Shown here one piece after another: positions 9,177 to 18,482 of a stretch of DNA of 64,000 nt. A program made the translations under genes and the position numbers. The notes beneath the pieces are model-generated. The model was not told where the DNA came from. It worked only from the letters and a program-made list of their open reading frames with translations, and did no database searches. Position 1 is the first letter of the stretch, and every line of letters starts with the position of its first letter. Source of the stretch: Streptomyces parvus (GTDB lineage: Bacteria > Actinomycetota > Actinomycetes > Streptomycetales > Streptomycetaceae); the NCBI RefSeq assembly GCF_032121415.1, contig NZ_CP135079.1, positions 1,550,001 to 1,614,000 of the forward strand. The letters are read 5' to 3'.

Positions 9177-11075
9177 ATGTCCCAGACCCCGTCCCGATCC
9201 GCCTCCGCCCTCATCCGCCGGCTGCTCGCCGAGGAGGCCCCGCCGTTCGCGCTGCTGCGGCGCCGCACGCCCGGCCGTGACCACGATCACGTCGAACTGC
9301 TGATCGGCGGGGTGCGGGAGGCGGAACGGCTGGCCGATCTGCCGGTCGGCGCGTCGCCCGCGCTGGCCCTGGTGCCGTTCCGGCAGATCGCCGAGCGCGG
9401 CTTCGACGTCCGCGACGACGGCACCCCGCTGAGCGTGCTGGTCGCCGACGAGTCGTACGAGCTGGAGCTCGCGGAGGTGCTGGCGGCGCTGCCCGCGCAT
9501 GACGTGACCGTGGCGGACCACGGCTTCGATGTGCCGGACGAGGAGTACGCGGACATCGTGCGGCGGGTGATCCGGGACGAGATCGGGCAGGGCGAGGGCG
9601 CGAACTTCGTGATCCGGCGGACGTTCCGGGGTGAGATCCCCGGGTTCGGGCGGGCGGACGCGCTGGCGCTGTTCCGGCGGCTGCTGGCGGGCGAGCGGGG
9701 CGCGTACTGGACGTTCGTGGTGCACACCGGGGACAGGACGCTGGTGGGAGCCAGCCCTGAAGTGCACGTGCGGATGTCGGGCGGCACGGTCGTGATGAAC
9801 CCGATCAGCGGGACGTACCGCTACCCGGCGGAGGGGCCCACCGCGGAGAGTTTGCTCGCGTTCCTAGGGGACCGCAAGGAGAGCGAGGAGCTGTCCATGG
9901 TGGTGGACGAGGAGCTGAAGATGATGTGCACGGTGGGCGACATGGGCGGGGTGGTGGTCGGCCCCCGGCTCAAGGAGATGGCCCACCTCGCGCACACCGA
10001 GTACGAGCTGCGCGGGAAGTCGTCGCTGGATGTGCGGGACGTGCTGCGCGAGACGATGTTCGCGGCGACCGTGACCGGCTCCCCGGTGCAGAACGCGTGC
10101 CGGGTGATCGAGCGGTACGAGTCCGGGGGCCGCGGCTACTACGCGGGGGCGCTGGCCCTGCTGGGCCAGGACGCGAACGGGGCGCAGACGCTGGATTCCC
10201 CGATCCTGATCCGTACCGCCGACATCGCTCCCGACGGTTCGCTGGAGGTGCCGGTCGGGGCCACGCTGGTACGCCACTCGGATCCGGAGAGCGAGGTCGC
10301 CGAGACGCACGCCAAGGCGGCCGGGGTGCTGGCCGCGCTCGGGGTGCGGCCGGGCCGCCCGGCGGAGGAGGCGGACCGGCCTCGCCTTGCCTCCGACCCC
10401 CGCGTGCAGGCGGCGCTGGACGATCGGCGCGGGGGGCTCGCCCCGTTCTGGCTGCGGATGCAGGAGCGCGTCCGGCACCTGTCCGGGCACGCCCTGGTGG
10501 TGGACGGCGAGGACACGTTCACCGCGATGCTGGCCCATCTGCTGCGGGCGTCCGGGCTGGATGTCTCGGTGCGCCGCTACGACGGGCCGGGGCTGCGCGA
10601 GGTGGTCCGGGCGCACGAGGGGCCCGTGGTGCTGGGCCCCGGCCCGGGCGATCCGGGTGACCTCACCGACCCCAAGATGCGGCTGCTGCGGGAGATCGCC
10701 GCCGAGATGGTGCGGGACCACCGGCACGGGCTGCTGGGGGTCTGCCTCGGGCATGAGCTGATCGCGGCGGAGCTGGGTCTGGAGATCGTCCGCAAGGCGG
10801 TGCCGTACCAGGGGGCGCAGACCACGATCGAGCTGTTCGGGCGGCCGGAGACGGTGGGCTTCTACAACAGCTTCACCGCCCGGTGCGACGGCCCGGCCGC
10901 CGCCGAGCTGGCCGCGCACGGGATCGAGGTGAGCCGGGACGAGGGGAGCGGCGAGCTGCACGCGCTGCGTGGTCCGGGGTTCGCCTCGGTGCAGTTCCAC
11001 CCGGAGTCGGTGCTGACCGTGCGGGGCTCGGCGATCGTGACGGAGCTGCTGGCGGGGCTGCCCGTGGCGGGCTGA
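9177..11075 (+). CDS. trpE: fused anthranilate synthase TrpEG
   Basis: A 632-residue fusion of the chorismate-binding component I and the glutamine amidotransferase component II. It makes anthranilate, the first committed step to tryptophan. The N-terminal half has chorismate enzyme blocks such as NFVIRRTFRGEIPGFG, VVMNPISGTYRYPAEGP and ATVTGSPVQNACRVIERYE. The amidotransferase half has the nucleophile Cys in GLLGVCLGHEL and the catalytic His-Glu in QFHPESVL. The ATG at 9177 follows GGAAGGA by 11 nt; a GTG at 9114 upstream falls between the attenuator and this site and is less likely. The gene is controlled by the WWW attenuator. It converges with the next gene with 10 bp between stops. Confidence 0.93.
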   Translation: MSQTPSRSASALIRRLLAEEAPPFALLRRRTPGRDHDHVELLIGGVREAERLADLPVGASPALALVPFRQIAERGFDVRDDGTPLSVLVADESYELELAEVLAALPAHDVTVADHGFDVPDEEYADIVRRVIRDEIGQGEGANFVIRRTFRGEIPGFGRADALALFRRLLAGERGAYWTFVVHTGDRTLVGASPEVHVRMSGGTVVMNPISGTYRYPAEGPTAESLLAFLGDRKESEELSMVVDEELKMMCTVGDMGGVVVGPRLKEMAHLAHTEYELRGKSSLDVRDVLRETMFAATVTGSPVQNACRVIERYESGGRGYYAGALALLGQDANGAQTLDSPILIRTADIAPDGSLEVPVGATLVRHSDPESEVAETHAKAAGVLAALGVRPGRPAEEADRPRLASDPRVQAALDDRRGGLAPFWLRMQERVRHLSGHALVVDGEDTFTAMLAHLLRASGLDVSVRRYDGPGLREVVRAHEGPVVLGPGPGDPGDLTDPKMRLLREIAAEMVRDHRHGLLGVCLGHELIAAELGLEIVRKAVPYQGAQTTIELFGRPETVGFYNSFTARCDGPAAAELAAHGIEVSRDEGSGELHALRGPGFASVQFHPESVLTVRGSAIVTELLAGLPVAG

Positions 11076-11085
11076 GCAGCCGGTC

Positions 11086-12081
11086 TCACGCCCTCGGGAC
11101 GAGGACGTTCTCGCCGGTGCGGCGGGCCAGGTAGTCGGTGACGTTCTTGACGGTCGCGTCGATGATCTGGCCCACCGCGTCCTCGGTGTAGTACGCCTGG
11201 TGCGAGGTGACGATGACGTTGGGGAAGGTCACCAGCCGGGCGAGGGTGTCGTCGTCGATGCCCTCCAGGGACTTGTCGAGGAAGAACAGCCCGGCCTCCG
11301 CCTCGTACACGTCGAGTCCGACGCCGAGGAAGCGGCCCGCGCGGACTTCGGTGACCAGGGCGGCGGTGTCGATGAGGCCGCCCCGGCTGGAGTTGACGAG
11401 GATCGCGTCGTCCTTCATCGCCTTGAGGGCGGCCTCGTCGATGATGTGCCGGGTGGCGGGCAGCAGCGGCACGTGCAGGCTGATCAGGTCGGCCTCGGCG
11501 AACAGCCGCTCCTTCTCCACGTACTCCATGCCCAGCTCGACGCAGGCCGGGTTCTCGACGACGTCCCAGCCGAGCAGCTTCATGCCGAAGCCGTGGGCGA
11601 TCCGGGTGAACGCCTCACCGATCTTGCCCGTGCCGAGCACGCCCACGGTCCGGCCGCGCATGTCCCGGCCGAGCAGCCCGTCGAGGCGGAAGTCGAAGTC
11701 CCGGGTGCGGCCCGCGGCCCGGATGATGCGCCGGTTGACCGCCATGGCGAGCGTCCAGGCGAACTCGGCGACCGAATACGGCGAGTAGTACGAGACCCGG
11801 GCGACGCGCAGGGCGAGGCGCTCGGCGACGTCCAGGTCGATGTTGTTGAAGCCGGTGGAGCGCTGGGCGATCATCTGCGTCCCGCCCGCGGCGAGCGTCT
11901 GGAGCACCGGGGCGCTCAGGTCGGCGTTGACACTCGTGGAGATGATCTCGTAGCCGGCCGCGATGGGTGCGGTGTCCCGGTTGAGGAAGACGTCCAGGCA
12001 GCGGACCTCGTGCAGCCCTTCGAATGCCCTCTCGATGAGGGGCTTCTCGTCGGACTGCACTCCGAAGGCCAGGATTTCCAC
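11086..12081 (-). CDS. D-lactate dehydrogenase-like 2-hydroxyacid dehydrogenase
   Basis: A 331-residue NAD-dependent D-2-hydroxyacid dehydrogenase close to the fermentative LdhA type that reduces pyruvate to D-lactate. The NAD loop is VGVLGTGKIG in the middle of the protein, followed by the catalytic Arg region VNSSRGGLIDTAAL, a Glu in LDVYEAEAG, and the catalytic His in VTSHQAYYT. Length is typical. The ATG at 12081 follows GGGAGA. The exact substrate is an inference; related enzymes accept other 2-ketoacids. Confidence 0.86.
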   Translation of the reverse strand: MEILAFGVQSDEKPLIERAFEGLHEVRCLDVFLNRDTAPIAAGYEIISTSVNADLSAPVLQTLAAGGTQMIAQRSTGFNNIDLDVAERLALRVARVSYYSPYSVAEFAWTLAMAVNRRIIRAAGRTRDFDFRLDGLLGRDMRGRTVGVLGTGKIGEAFTRIAHGFGMKLLGWDVVENPACVELGMEYVEKERLFAEADLISLHVPLLPATRHIIDEAALKAMKDDAILVNSSRGGLIDTAALVTEVRAGRFLGVGLDVYEAEAGLFFLDKSLEGIDDDTLARLVTFPNVIVTSHQAYYTEDAVGQIIDATVKNVTDYLARRTGENVLVPRA

Positions 12082-12165
12082 GGGTTCTCCCGAGCTGTGT
12101 CTGGGGACGGAACAGGGCAGGGCCGGTCAGCGCGAATATACGGCCACGGCCCCGCCCGCGCCGGG

Positions 12166-12870
12166 TCAGACGTCGTCGAGGCCGCGCTCGATGGCGTACC
12201 GCACGAGCTCCACCCGATTGTGCAGCTGGAGCTTGCCGAGGGTGTTCTGCACATGGTTCTGGACCGTGCGGTGGGAGATCACCAGCCGTTCGGCGATCTG
12301 TTTGTACGAGAGTCCCTTGGCGACCAGCCGCAGCACCTCGGTCTCCCGGTCGGTGAGCTGCGGGGCCTTGGGCTCGTCGGACGCCACGGGTGCGGGGTCG
12401 GAGGCGAGCCGGCGGTACTCGCCGAGGACCAGGCCCGCCAGGCCCGGGGTGAAGACCGGGTCCCCGGCCGCGGTGGAGCGGACGGCGTCGGTCAGCTCCT
12501 GGGTGGAGGCGGACTTCAGCAGATAGCCGGTGGCCCCGGACTTCACCGCCTCCAGGACGTCGGCGTGCTCGCCGCTCGCGGAGAGGACCAGGACCCGCAG
12601 GCCGGGGTGGGAGCCGACGAGCTCCTTGCAGACCTGGACGCCGGGCATGCCGGGGAGGTTCAGATCGAGGACCAGGACGTCCGGGTTCACCGCCTTGGCC
12701 CGCCGCACCGCCTGCGCGCCGTCCCCGGCGGTCGCGACGACGTCGAAGCCGGACTCGGTCAGGTCGCGGGCGACCGCGTCGCGCCACATGGGGTGGTCGT
12801 CGACGACCATGACCCTGATGGGCCGGTCCGCCGCCCCCTGCTCGTCCTGTGGTGTGTTCTGCGTGCTCAT
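12166..12870 (-). CDS. NarL/LuxR-family response regulator
   Basis: A 234-residue regulator. The receiver domain (about 17-135) has the acidic pair D24-D25, phosphoacceptor D69 in LVLDLNLPG and the K of YLLKSAS. The C-terminal LuxR helix-turn-helix has LTDRETEVLRLVAKGLSYKQIAERL and the recognition helix ISHRTVQNHVQNTLGKL. Its ATG overlaps the stop of the histidine kinase (ATGA), so the pair is coupled. From gene order it may be the orthologue of the regulator of S. coelicolor called MacR (morphogenesis and actinorhodin), but I cannot confirm that. Confidence 0.92.
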   Translation of the reverse strand: MSTQNTPQDEQGAADRPIRVMVVDDHPMWRDAVARDLTESGFDVVATAGDGAQAVRRAKAVNPDVLVLDLNLPGMPGVQVCKELVGSHPGLRVLVLSASGEHADVLEAVKSGATGYLLKSASTQELTDAVRSTAAGDPVFTPGLAGLVLGEYRRLASDPAPVASDEPKAPQLTDRETEVLRLVAKGLSYKQIAERLVISHRTVQNHVQNTLGKLQLHNRVELVRYAIERGLDDV

Positions 12871-14123
12871 CGGGCCGTTCCTGCCTTCCCCCGGGAAACC
12901 TTCGGTGCTTTGGGAACCTTCAACTCGACCTCACAGCCCTGACCGGGCACCGAGATCAGCTCTGCCGTGCCGCCCAGATCGCGCAGCCGGCCGCGGATGG
13001 AGAGCGCCACCCCCAACCGCCCCTCCCCCTCCGCCTGGGCGAGCCGTCCCTCGGGGATGCCGGGGCCGTCGTCCCGGACGGTGACGATCACCTCGTCCGG
13101 CTCGTCCTCGACCAGGATCCACGCCTGGGCGTCCGGGCCCGCGTGCACCCGGACGTTGTCCAGGGCGGCGCTGACGGCGGCGGCCAGCTCCCGGGCGGCG
13201 GCGGCGGGGAGCAGCACCGGGGCGCCCGGCTCGGCGAAGCTCGTACGGGATCCGGCGTGCGGGGCGAGCAGGGCGCGCAGGTCGCAGGGCGTCCCGTCGG
13301 CGGGGCCCTCCTCGTCGACCTCGACCGTGCGGACCACGGCGCCATCGGCGGCGTCCTCGGAGACCCGGGTGGGGGGTACCAGGCCGCTGGAGACCAGGGT
13401 GCGCAGGGCGACCTCCTGCTCCCCGGCCATCCGGCCCAGGTCGGCCGCCTCGCCGCCGATGGCGGTGCCGCGGCGCTGGACCATGGCGAGGACCTGGAGC
13501 ACGCTGTCGTGGATGTCGCGGGCGAGCCGTTCGCGTTCGCGGGTCGCGGCCTCGATCTCCAGGGCGCGGGCGAGGGTGCGCTCACTGGCGCGGGCGACCT
13601 CGACCACGTATCCGATGGCGATGGAGGCGACCCAGACCAGCAGGACGTTGTGGTACGTGTCCCGGCTGGGCTCGCCGCGCTGGATGATGTTGGCGGCGGC
13701 GACGAACGTGGAGGCGAAGGCCGCCCACCGCCAGCCGCCCTTGACGGCGAAGGCGAGGACCGCGCCGGCCGTCCAGATAGACGGCAGCGTCGGCCCGTCG
13801 AAGGACTGGGAGTCGACGTCGGCGAGCGGGGTGAGCAGGATGCCGGTCAGCGCGACGACGAGGTCGGCGCCGAGGAAGCGTTTGGTGCAGTTCGCCGCCG
13901 AGCGGACCTTGGGCAGGGTGGCGAGCGTCCAGACGCAGAGGAACGCCAGATAGGCGACGGCGACCCAGGGCCGCTCGAACCTCTCCCGGCCCACGTTGTC
14001 CTTGCCGAAGATCGCGAGCAGCACCGCGTAGATCATCGTCAGGACGCGGTAGCCCGTCAGCGCACGCCACAGCGGCAGCTCGACCGACATCCGTACGACC
14101 CGCTCACGCTCGGCCATGGCCAC
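12867..14123 (-). CDS. membrane sensor histidine kinase (HisKA_3)
   Basis: A 418-residue kinase with about five to six membrane helices in the first 175 residues, a short coiled linker, then a HisKA_3 dimerisation domain with the phosphorylated H205 in ARDIHDSVLQV and an ATP-binding domain with DNVRVH and VRDDGPGIPEGRL. The membrane part has no large extracellular domain, so the signal is probably sensed in or near the membrane. The start may be GTG 14123 or ATG 14117; both follow a run of G. The gene precedes and overlaps its response regulator. Confidence 0.9.
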   Translation of the reverse strand: MAMAERERVVRMSVELPLWRALTGYRVLTMIYAVLLAIFGKDNVGRERFERPWVAVAYLAFLCVWTLATLPKVRSAANCTKRFLGADLVVALTGILLTPLADVDSQSFDGPTLPSIWTAGAVLAFAVKGGWRWAAFASTFVAAANIIQRGEPSRDTYHNVLLVWVASIAIGYVVEVARASERTLARALEIEAATRERERLARDIHDSVLQVLAMVQRRGTAIGGEAADLGRMAGEQEVALRTLVSSGLVPPTRVSEDAADGAVVRTVEVDEEGPADGTPCDLRALLAPHAGSRTSFAEPGAPVLLPAAAARELAAAVSAALDNVRVHAGPDAQAWILVEDEPDEVIVTVRDDGPGIPEGRLAQAEGEGRLGVALSIRGRLRDLGGTAELISVPGQGCEVELKVPKAPKVSRGKAGTAR

Positions 14124-14149
14124 ACCCCCCCGAAGAGTCGACGACGCGG

Positions 14150-14920
14150 CTACGCGCCGGACCGTTCCGTTCCGTTCTCGTTGCCCGCGGCGGCCTGCTT
14201 CCGCTCCCGCTTGGCCTCCTCGGCCTTGGCCTTCGCCTCGTCGGCGATCTGGCGCTTGGCGGCGGTGGCGTAGATGTCCACGTACTCCTGGCCGGAGAGC
14301 TTCATGATCTCGTACATGACCTCGTCGGTCACCGAGCGCAGGATGAAGCGGTCGCCGTCCATGCCCTGGTAGCGGCTGAAGTCCAGCGGTTTGCCGATCC
14401 TGATGCCGGGGCGCATGAGCTTGGGCATCACCTGGCCGGGCGGCTGGATCTTCTCGGTGTCGATCATGGCCACCGGGATGACGGGGGCGCCGGTGGCCAG
14501 CGCCACCCGGGCGAGGCCGCCGGGCTTGCCGCGGTAGAGGCGGCCGTCGGGCGAGCGGGTGCCTTCGGGGTAGATGCCGAAGAGGCCGCCGCTCTCGACG
14601 ACCTGGATGCCCGCCCTGATCGCCGCCTCACCGGCGCCGCGGGCTCCGGAGCGGTCTACGGGGAGCTGGCCGACGCCCTTGAAGAAGGCGGCGGTGAGCT
14701 TGCCCTTCACGCCGGGCGAGGTGAAGTACTCGGCCTTGGCGATGAACGTGACCTTGCGGTCCAGCACGGCCGGGAGGAAGAACGAGTCGGAGAACGAGAG
14801 ATGGTTGCTGGCGAGGATCGCGGGCCCGCGCTCGGGGATGTTCTCCAGGCCCTCCACCCACGGCCGGAAGGCGAGCTTCAGGGACCCGCCGATGGAGAAC
14901 TTCATGGCGCCGTAGATCAA
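14150..14920 (-). CDS. PlsC-type 1-acyl-glycerol-3-phosphate acyltransferase
   Basis: A 256-residue lysophospholipid acyltransferase. The catalytic motif NHLSFSDSFF (HX4D type, near residue 39), the FIAKAEYF block, the substrate motif GIYPEGTRSPDG and VIPVAMIDT follow in the usual order. It probably acylates lysophosphatidic acid at the membrane. A lysine-rich tail covers the last 40 residues. The TTG at 14920 is chosen because a perfect AGGAGG lies 8 nt upstream; the next ATG (14905) would be 23 nt from it. It is divergent from the esterase gene. Confidence 0.88.
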   Translation of the reverse strand: MIYGAMKFSIGGSLKLAFRPWVEGLENIPERGPAILASNHLSFSDSFFLPAVLDRKVTFIAKAEYFTSPGVKGKLTAAFFKGVGQLPVDRSGARGAGEAAIRAGIQVVESGGLFGIYPEGTRSPDGRLYRGKPGGLARVALATGAPVIPVAMIDTEKIQPPGQVMPKLMRPGIRIGKPLDFSRYQGMDGDRFILRSVTDEVMYEIMKLSGQEYVDIYATAAKRQIADEAKAKAEEAKRERKQAAAGNENGTERSGA

Positions 14921-15140
14921 CTCTGGTTCCTCCTGTGTGCTGTCGCTAGAGATTAGCCTGTGCCGTCGTCGCGGCCTCTGCCCGGCAGGGGACCCGCCTC
15001 CCGGCCGGGCCGTGCGGGGCGCTTCGTGGGGGCGTGAAGGACCTGGTCGGTGTCGGTCCGGTCGCGTACGGTGAAGTCATCCGTCAAGCACTCCCCCAGG
15101 TGCGCCCTCCCCCGCCCCGTCCCACGAACAGGAGACCCTG

Positions 15141-15920
15141 GTGCCTGTCCTCCCTGGAGCCGAGCCGTTCCGCCACGAGGGCGGAGAGGTCGGCGTCCTC
15201 CTCTGCCATGGCTTCACCGGATCCCCGCAGTCGCTGCGCCCCTGGGCCGACTATCTCGCCGAGCGCGGACTGACGGTCTCGCTGCCGCTGCTGCCGGGCC
15301 ACGGCACCCGCTGGGAGGACATGGCGGCCACCGGCTGGCAGGACTGGTACGCCGAGGTGGACCGGGAGCTGCGGGTCCTCGCGGAGAGGTGCGAGCAGGT
15401 CTTCGTCTTCGGGCTCTCCATGGGCGGCGCGCTGTCCCTGCGGCTCGCGGCCAAGCACGGGGACACGATCAGCGGTCTGGTGCTGGTCAACCCGGCCAAC
15501 AAGGTGCACGGCCTCTCGGCCTACGCGCTGCCGGTCGCCCGTCATCTGGTGCGGACGACGAAGGGCGTGGCCGACGACATCGCGCTGCCGGGCTCGCACG
15601 AGGTGGGGTACACCAAGGTGCCGCTGCACGCCGCGCACTCGCTGCGGAGGTTCTTCCGCCTGGTCGACGGGGAGCTGCCCCAGGTGACCCAGCCGGTGGT
15701 GCTCCTGCACAGCCCGCAGGACCATGTCGTACCGCCCGCCGACAGCGCGCGGATCCTCAGCCGGATCTCCTCCACGGATGTTGCGGAGATCCTGCTGGAA
15801 CAGAGCTACCACGTGGCGACGTTGGACCATGATGCGGAGCGGATCTTCGATGAGAGCTACCGGTTCATCGGCCGTCTCGCACCGAGCGTCGGGATGAAGG
15901 GGAGCACGTCCGGTGGCTGA
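15141..15920 (+). CDS. alpha/beta hydrolase, carboxylesterase/lipase-like
   Basis: A 259-residue serine hydrolase of the Est30/monoacylglycerol lipase group. The oxyanion HG is in LLCHGFTGSPQSL, the nucleophile Ser in FGLSMGGALSL, the Asp in HSPQDHVVPP and the His in SYHVATLDHDAE near the end, so the triad is complete. No signal peptide is present. The GTG at 15141 follows AGGAGA. Its 3' end overlaps the start of the next gene by 8 bp. The substrate is unknown. Confidence 0.88.
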   Translation: MPVLPGAEPFRHEGGEVGVLLCHGFTGSPQSLRPWADYLAERGLTVSLPLLPGHGTRWEDMAATGWQDWYAEVDRELRVLAERCEQVFVFGLSMGGALSLRLAAKHGDTISGLVLVNPANKVHGLSAYALPVARHLVRTTKGVADDIALPGSHEVGYTKVPLHAAHSLRRFFRLVDGELPQVTQPVVLLHSPQDHVVPPADSARILSRISSTDVAEILLEQSYHVATLDHDAERIFDESYRFIGRLAPSVGMKGSTSGG

Positions 15921-16608
15921 GCACGACGCGGAACGCACAGGCAGCGACGAGGAGCGCGAACCGCGCCCCACGGAGCCCGCGGCCGTCCCGGAGGGGACGA
16001 AGCCGGCCGGGGCGGAGGGGGCGGAGCCGGAGCGGGCGATCGACGAGGACGCGGCATGGGCCGCGATCGTCGCGGGGTACGGGGAGGAGCCGCCGGACCC
16101 GCCGGGCGCCAAGCCGTTCAAGTCCATCGAGGACCTGGCCCTGCTGGAGGACGATCAGCGCAATGTGACGGGGTCCGGCGACGCCTCGGCCGGTGAACCG
16201 GCGGACAAGGGGTCCGACAAGACGCCCCCGAAGCCGCCGGAGAAGAAGGCGCTGGGCAGCTCGGTGGTCTTCGCGCCCGGCGTCACGGGCCCCCGTGACT
16301 ACGAACTACCCGAGTCCAAGGACGACGGCATCGACGAACCGGACGACGGGGACGAGGGCCACTTCGTGCCCCCGGAGCCACCGCCGCTGCCGGAGGCCGA
16401 CGTCACGGCGAAGTTCGCCTGGCTCGCGGTGATCGGCGGGCCGGTGCTGATGCTGGTCGCGGTGGTGTTCCAGTGGGAGATGACGTGGTGGCTCACCACG
16501 CTCTGCATCGGCGGCTTCCTCGGCGGCTTCGCCACGCTGGTGGCCCGGATGCCCCACGACGACGATGACGACACCTACGGCGACCCGGGACGCGGCGCGG
16601 TCGTGTAG
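15913..16608 (+). CDS. hypothetical membrane protein with acidic N-terminal domain
   Basis: A 231-residue protein. Residues 1 to about 160 are highly acidic, Pro-rich and likely disordered; then come two closely spaced hydrophobic helices (FAWLAVIGGPVLMLVAVVF and LTTLCIGGFLGGFATLV) and a short Asp-rich tail. It should be a small membrane protein with a long cytoplasmic arm. The GTG start overlaps the esterase stop, so it is probably co-translated. I do not recognise a family with a known function. Confidence 0.75.
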   Translation: MAEHDAERTGSDEEREPRPTEPAAVPEGTKPAGAEGAEPERAIDEDAAWAAIVAGYGEEPPDPPGAKPFKSIEDLALLEDDQRNVTGSGDASAGEPADKGSDKTPPKPPEKKALGSSVVFAPGVTGPRDYELPESKDDGIDEPDDGDEGHFVPPEPPPLPEADVTAKFAWLAVIGGPVLMLVAVVFQWEMTWWLTTLCIGGFLGGFATLVARMPHDDDDDTYGDPGRGAVV

Positions 16609-16609
16609 G

Positions 16610-17374
16610 TCACCTCGCGGCAGGCACTCTGAGGGCGGCCAGGACCGGCAGATGGTCCGTGGCCGCCCTCAGGTCGCCCTCGCCCACCCCGGGCAGCCCG
16701 CTCGGCACCCCGCAGCCGAGCACCTCGATGCCCGGGGTCGCGAAGACCGCGTCGATGCGCTTACGGGGTTCACCGGGCGGGAACGTCAGCTCGCCGCCCC
16801 ACGGGGCGACGGCCCGGCAGTCCTGGAGCGGCCCGGCCAGATACCGGAACGCCTTCCCCGTCGGTACGTCGTTGAGGTCGCCGCCCGCCACCGCGTGCTC
16901 CACGCCCATCGAGGCCAGCCGCTCCAGCAGCAGGCCCGCCTGGGCGAGGCGTTCGTCGCGCTGGAGGCTCAGATGGCAGCTCAGCACCCCGAGCCGGGCC
17001 CCGGCGATCCGCACGACGGCGGTGGCGAAGCCCCGGCGGTGCAGGCCGGGGGTGCGGGGCAGGAGGACGTCCTCGGTGCGCTCGACCCTCGCCCGCAGCG
17101 AGCACAGGAGCAGGGGCCCGGCGGCGGTGGCCCCGCCGCTCAGCACCACCAGGTCGCTGCTCCTGGCCAGCCGGGCCGCGGCCTTGCGCCAGCGGAAGAA
17201 GCGCGGGGCCTCCTGGACGAGGACCAGATCGGGCGCGCAGGCGCGGATGACGCGGGCCAGGGCCGCGGTGTCGTCGTGCAGGGAACGGACGTTGTAGCTC
17301 AGCACTCTGATGACGGCTGAACCGTCCGGCTCGGTACGGGAGTCGGGCAGGGGCGTCAGGACCATGCGGGCCAC
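16610..17374 (-). CDS. endonuclease/exonuclease/phosphatase (EEP) family protein
   Basis: A 254-residue EEP-fold hydrolase. Recognisable blocks are VLSYNVRSLHDD (metal site Asn), LVLVQEAPRF (metal-binding Glu), LGVLSCHLSLQRDER, HAVAGGDLNDVPTG with the GDLN catalytic motif, KRIDAVFATPG and ATDHLPVLAAL with the final Asp-His. All key residues are present, so it should be a Mg-dependent phosphodiesterase or phosphatase; the substrate is unknown. The start is uncertain (GTG 17374, ATG 17365 or a codon just before the first block). Stop codons of it and the upstream convergent gene are one base apart. Confidence 0.83.
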   Translation of the reverse strand: MARMVLTPLPDSRTEPDGSAVIRVLSYNVRSLHDDTAALARVIRACAPDLVLVQEAPRFFRWRKAAARLARSSDLVVLSGGATAAGPLLLCSLRARVERTEDVLLPRTPGLHRRGFATAVVRIAGARLGVLSCHLSLQRDERLAQAGLLLERLASMGVEHAVAGGDLNDVPTGKAFRYLAGPLQDCRAVAPWGGELTFPPGEPRKRIDAVFATPGIEVLGCGVPSGLPGVGEGDLRAATDHLPVLAALRVPAAR

Positions 17375-17382
17375 GATACGGC

Positions 17383-17422
17383 GGACGCCCGCCGCTGCCC
17401 CGGAGGGCGGCGGCGGGCGTCC
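17383..17422 (-). terminator. terminator of glkA
   Basis: A 13-bp stem built on GACGCCCGCCGC and its complement, with a nested GCCC/GGGC pairing, lies about 44 nt after the glkA stop and before the next gene on the same strand. Confidence 0.65.
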
Positions 17423-17465
17423 GATGCGTCGTGGGGCCGTGCGGCGCGGGTGGCCCCGGAGCCCC

Positions 17466-18407
17466 CTAGCCCTGGCGGGCCAGGTCGGCCGCGCCCACGA
17501 GCCCTGCCTTGCCGCCGAGTTGGGCGGCCAGCACCTGGGCGTGCGGACGCCACTCGCCGCCGATCAGCCAGCGCCGGAACGACTTGCGGATCGGGTCGAG
17601 GACGAGCTCGCCCTCGTCCGATACGCCGCCGCCGACGATGAACGCGGACGGGTCGAACAGCGAGGCGAGGTCGGCCAGCCCGGCGCCGGCCCAGCGGGCC
17701 AGCTCGCGGAACGAGTCGATGGCCACCGGGTCGCCCTGGCGGGCGGCCTCGCTGATGTGCTTGCCCTCGATGCCGTCCACCGAGCCGTCGCCGAGGCCGA
17801 GCAGGACGGCGGCGTTCTCGGGGGTGGCGTTGGCGCGCTGCTTGGCGTACCGGACGAGCGCGCGGCCGGAGGCGTACTGCTCCCAGCAGCCCTGGCTGCC
17901 GCAGCCGCAGAGCAGACCGTCCGGGACGACCCGGATGTGGCCGAACTCGGCGGCCACGCCGAAGCGTCCGCGGCGCAGCTTGTTCCCGATGATGATGCCG
18001 CCGCCGAGGCCGGTGCCGAGCGTGATGCAGATGACGTCGTCATGGCCCTGGCCGGCCCCGAAGCGGTATTCGCCCCAGGCCGCGGCGTTGGCGTCGTTCT
18101 CGACGACGACGGGCAGGCCGACGCGCTGCTCGACCTTGTCCTTGAGCGGCTCGTGACGCCAGTTGATGTTCGGTGCGAAGAGGACGGTGGCGCGCTTGTC
18201 GTCGACGTAACCGGCGGCGCCGATGCCGACGGCCTCCACGTCGTGGCCCTCGCTCGCCCCGGCGACCGCCGCGCAGATCGCGTCGACGATGCCTTCGGCC
18301 GTCGGCGGGGTCGCCACCTTGAACGTCGAGAGGATCCGGCCCTCTTCGTCGACCACTCCAGCCGCGATCTTCGTGCCGCCGATATCGACGCCGATGGTGA
18401 GTCCCAT
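17466..18407 (-). CDS. glkA: ROK-family glucokinase
   Basis: A 313-residue ATP-dependent glucose kinase. It has the ROK phosphate-binding motif GVDIGGTKIAAGVVD at the N-terminus, VENDANAAAWGEYRFG with the catalytic Asp, the second phosphate motif ITLGTGLGGGIIIG, the ROK signature with EFGHIRVVPDG, and the zinc site CGCGSQGCWEQYASG. In Streptomyces this enzyme phosphorylates glucose and is also required for glucose repression of many pathways. The ATG follows GAGGGA. A DUF5304 gene lies just upstream in the same direction, an arrangement known around glkA. Confidence 0.95.
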   Translation of the reverse strand: MGLTIGVDIGGTKIAAGVVDEEGRILSTFKVATPPTAEGIVDAICAAVAGASEGHDVEAVGIGAAGYVDDKRATVLFAPNINWRHEPLKDKVEQRVGLPVVVENDANAAAWGEYRFGAGQGHDDVICITLGTGLGGGIIIGNKLRRGRFGVAAEFGHIRVVPDGLLCGCGSQGCWEQYASGRALVRYAKQRANATPENAAVLLGLGDGSVDGIEGKHISEAARQGDPVAIDSFRELARWAGAGLADLASLFDPSAFIVGGGVSDEGELVLDPIRKSFRRWLIGGEWRPHAQVLAAQLGGKAGLVGAADLARQG

Positions 18408-18482
18408 GAATCCCTCAGTTTCGGTCGAGCCCCGCTAGGGGCAACCGTACCCGAGGCCGCGCCCGGTACCGGCCGGAGCCGG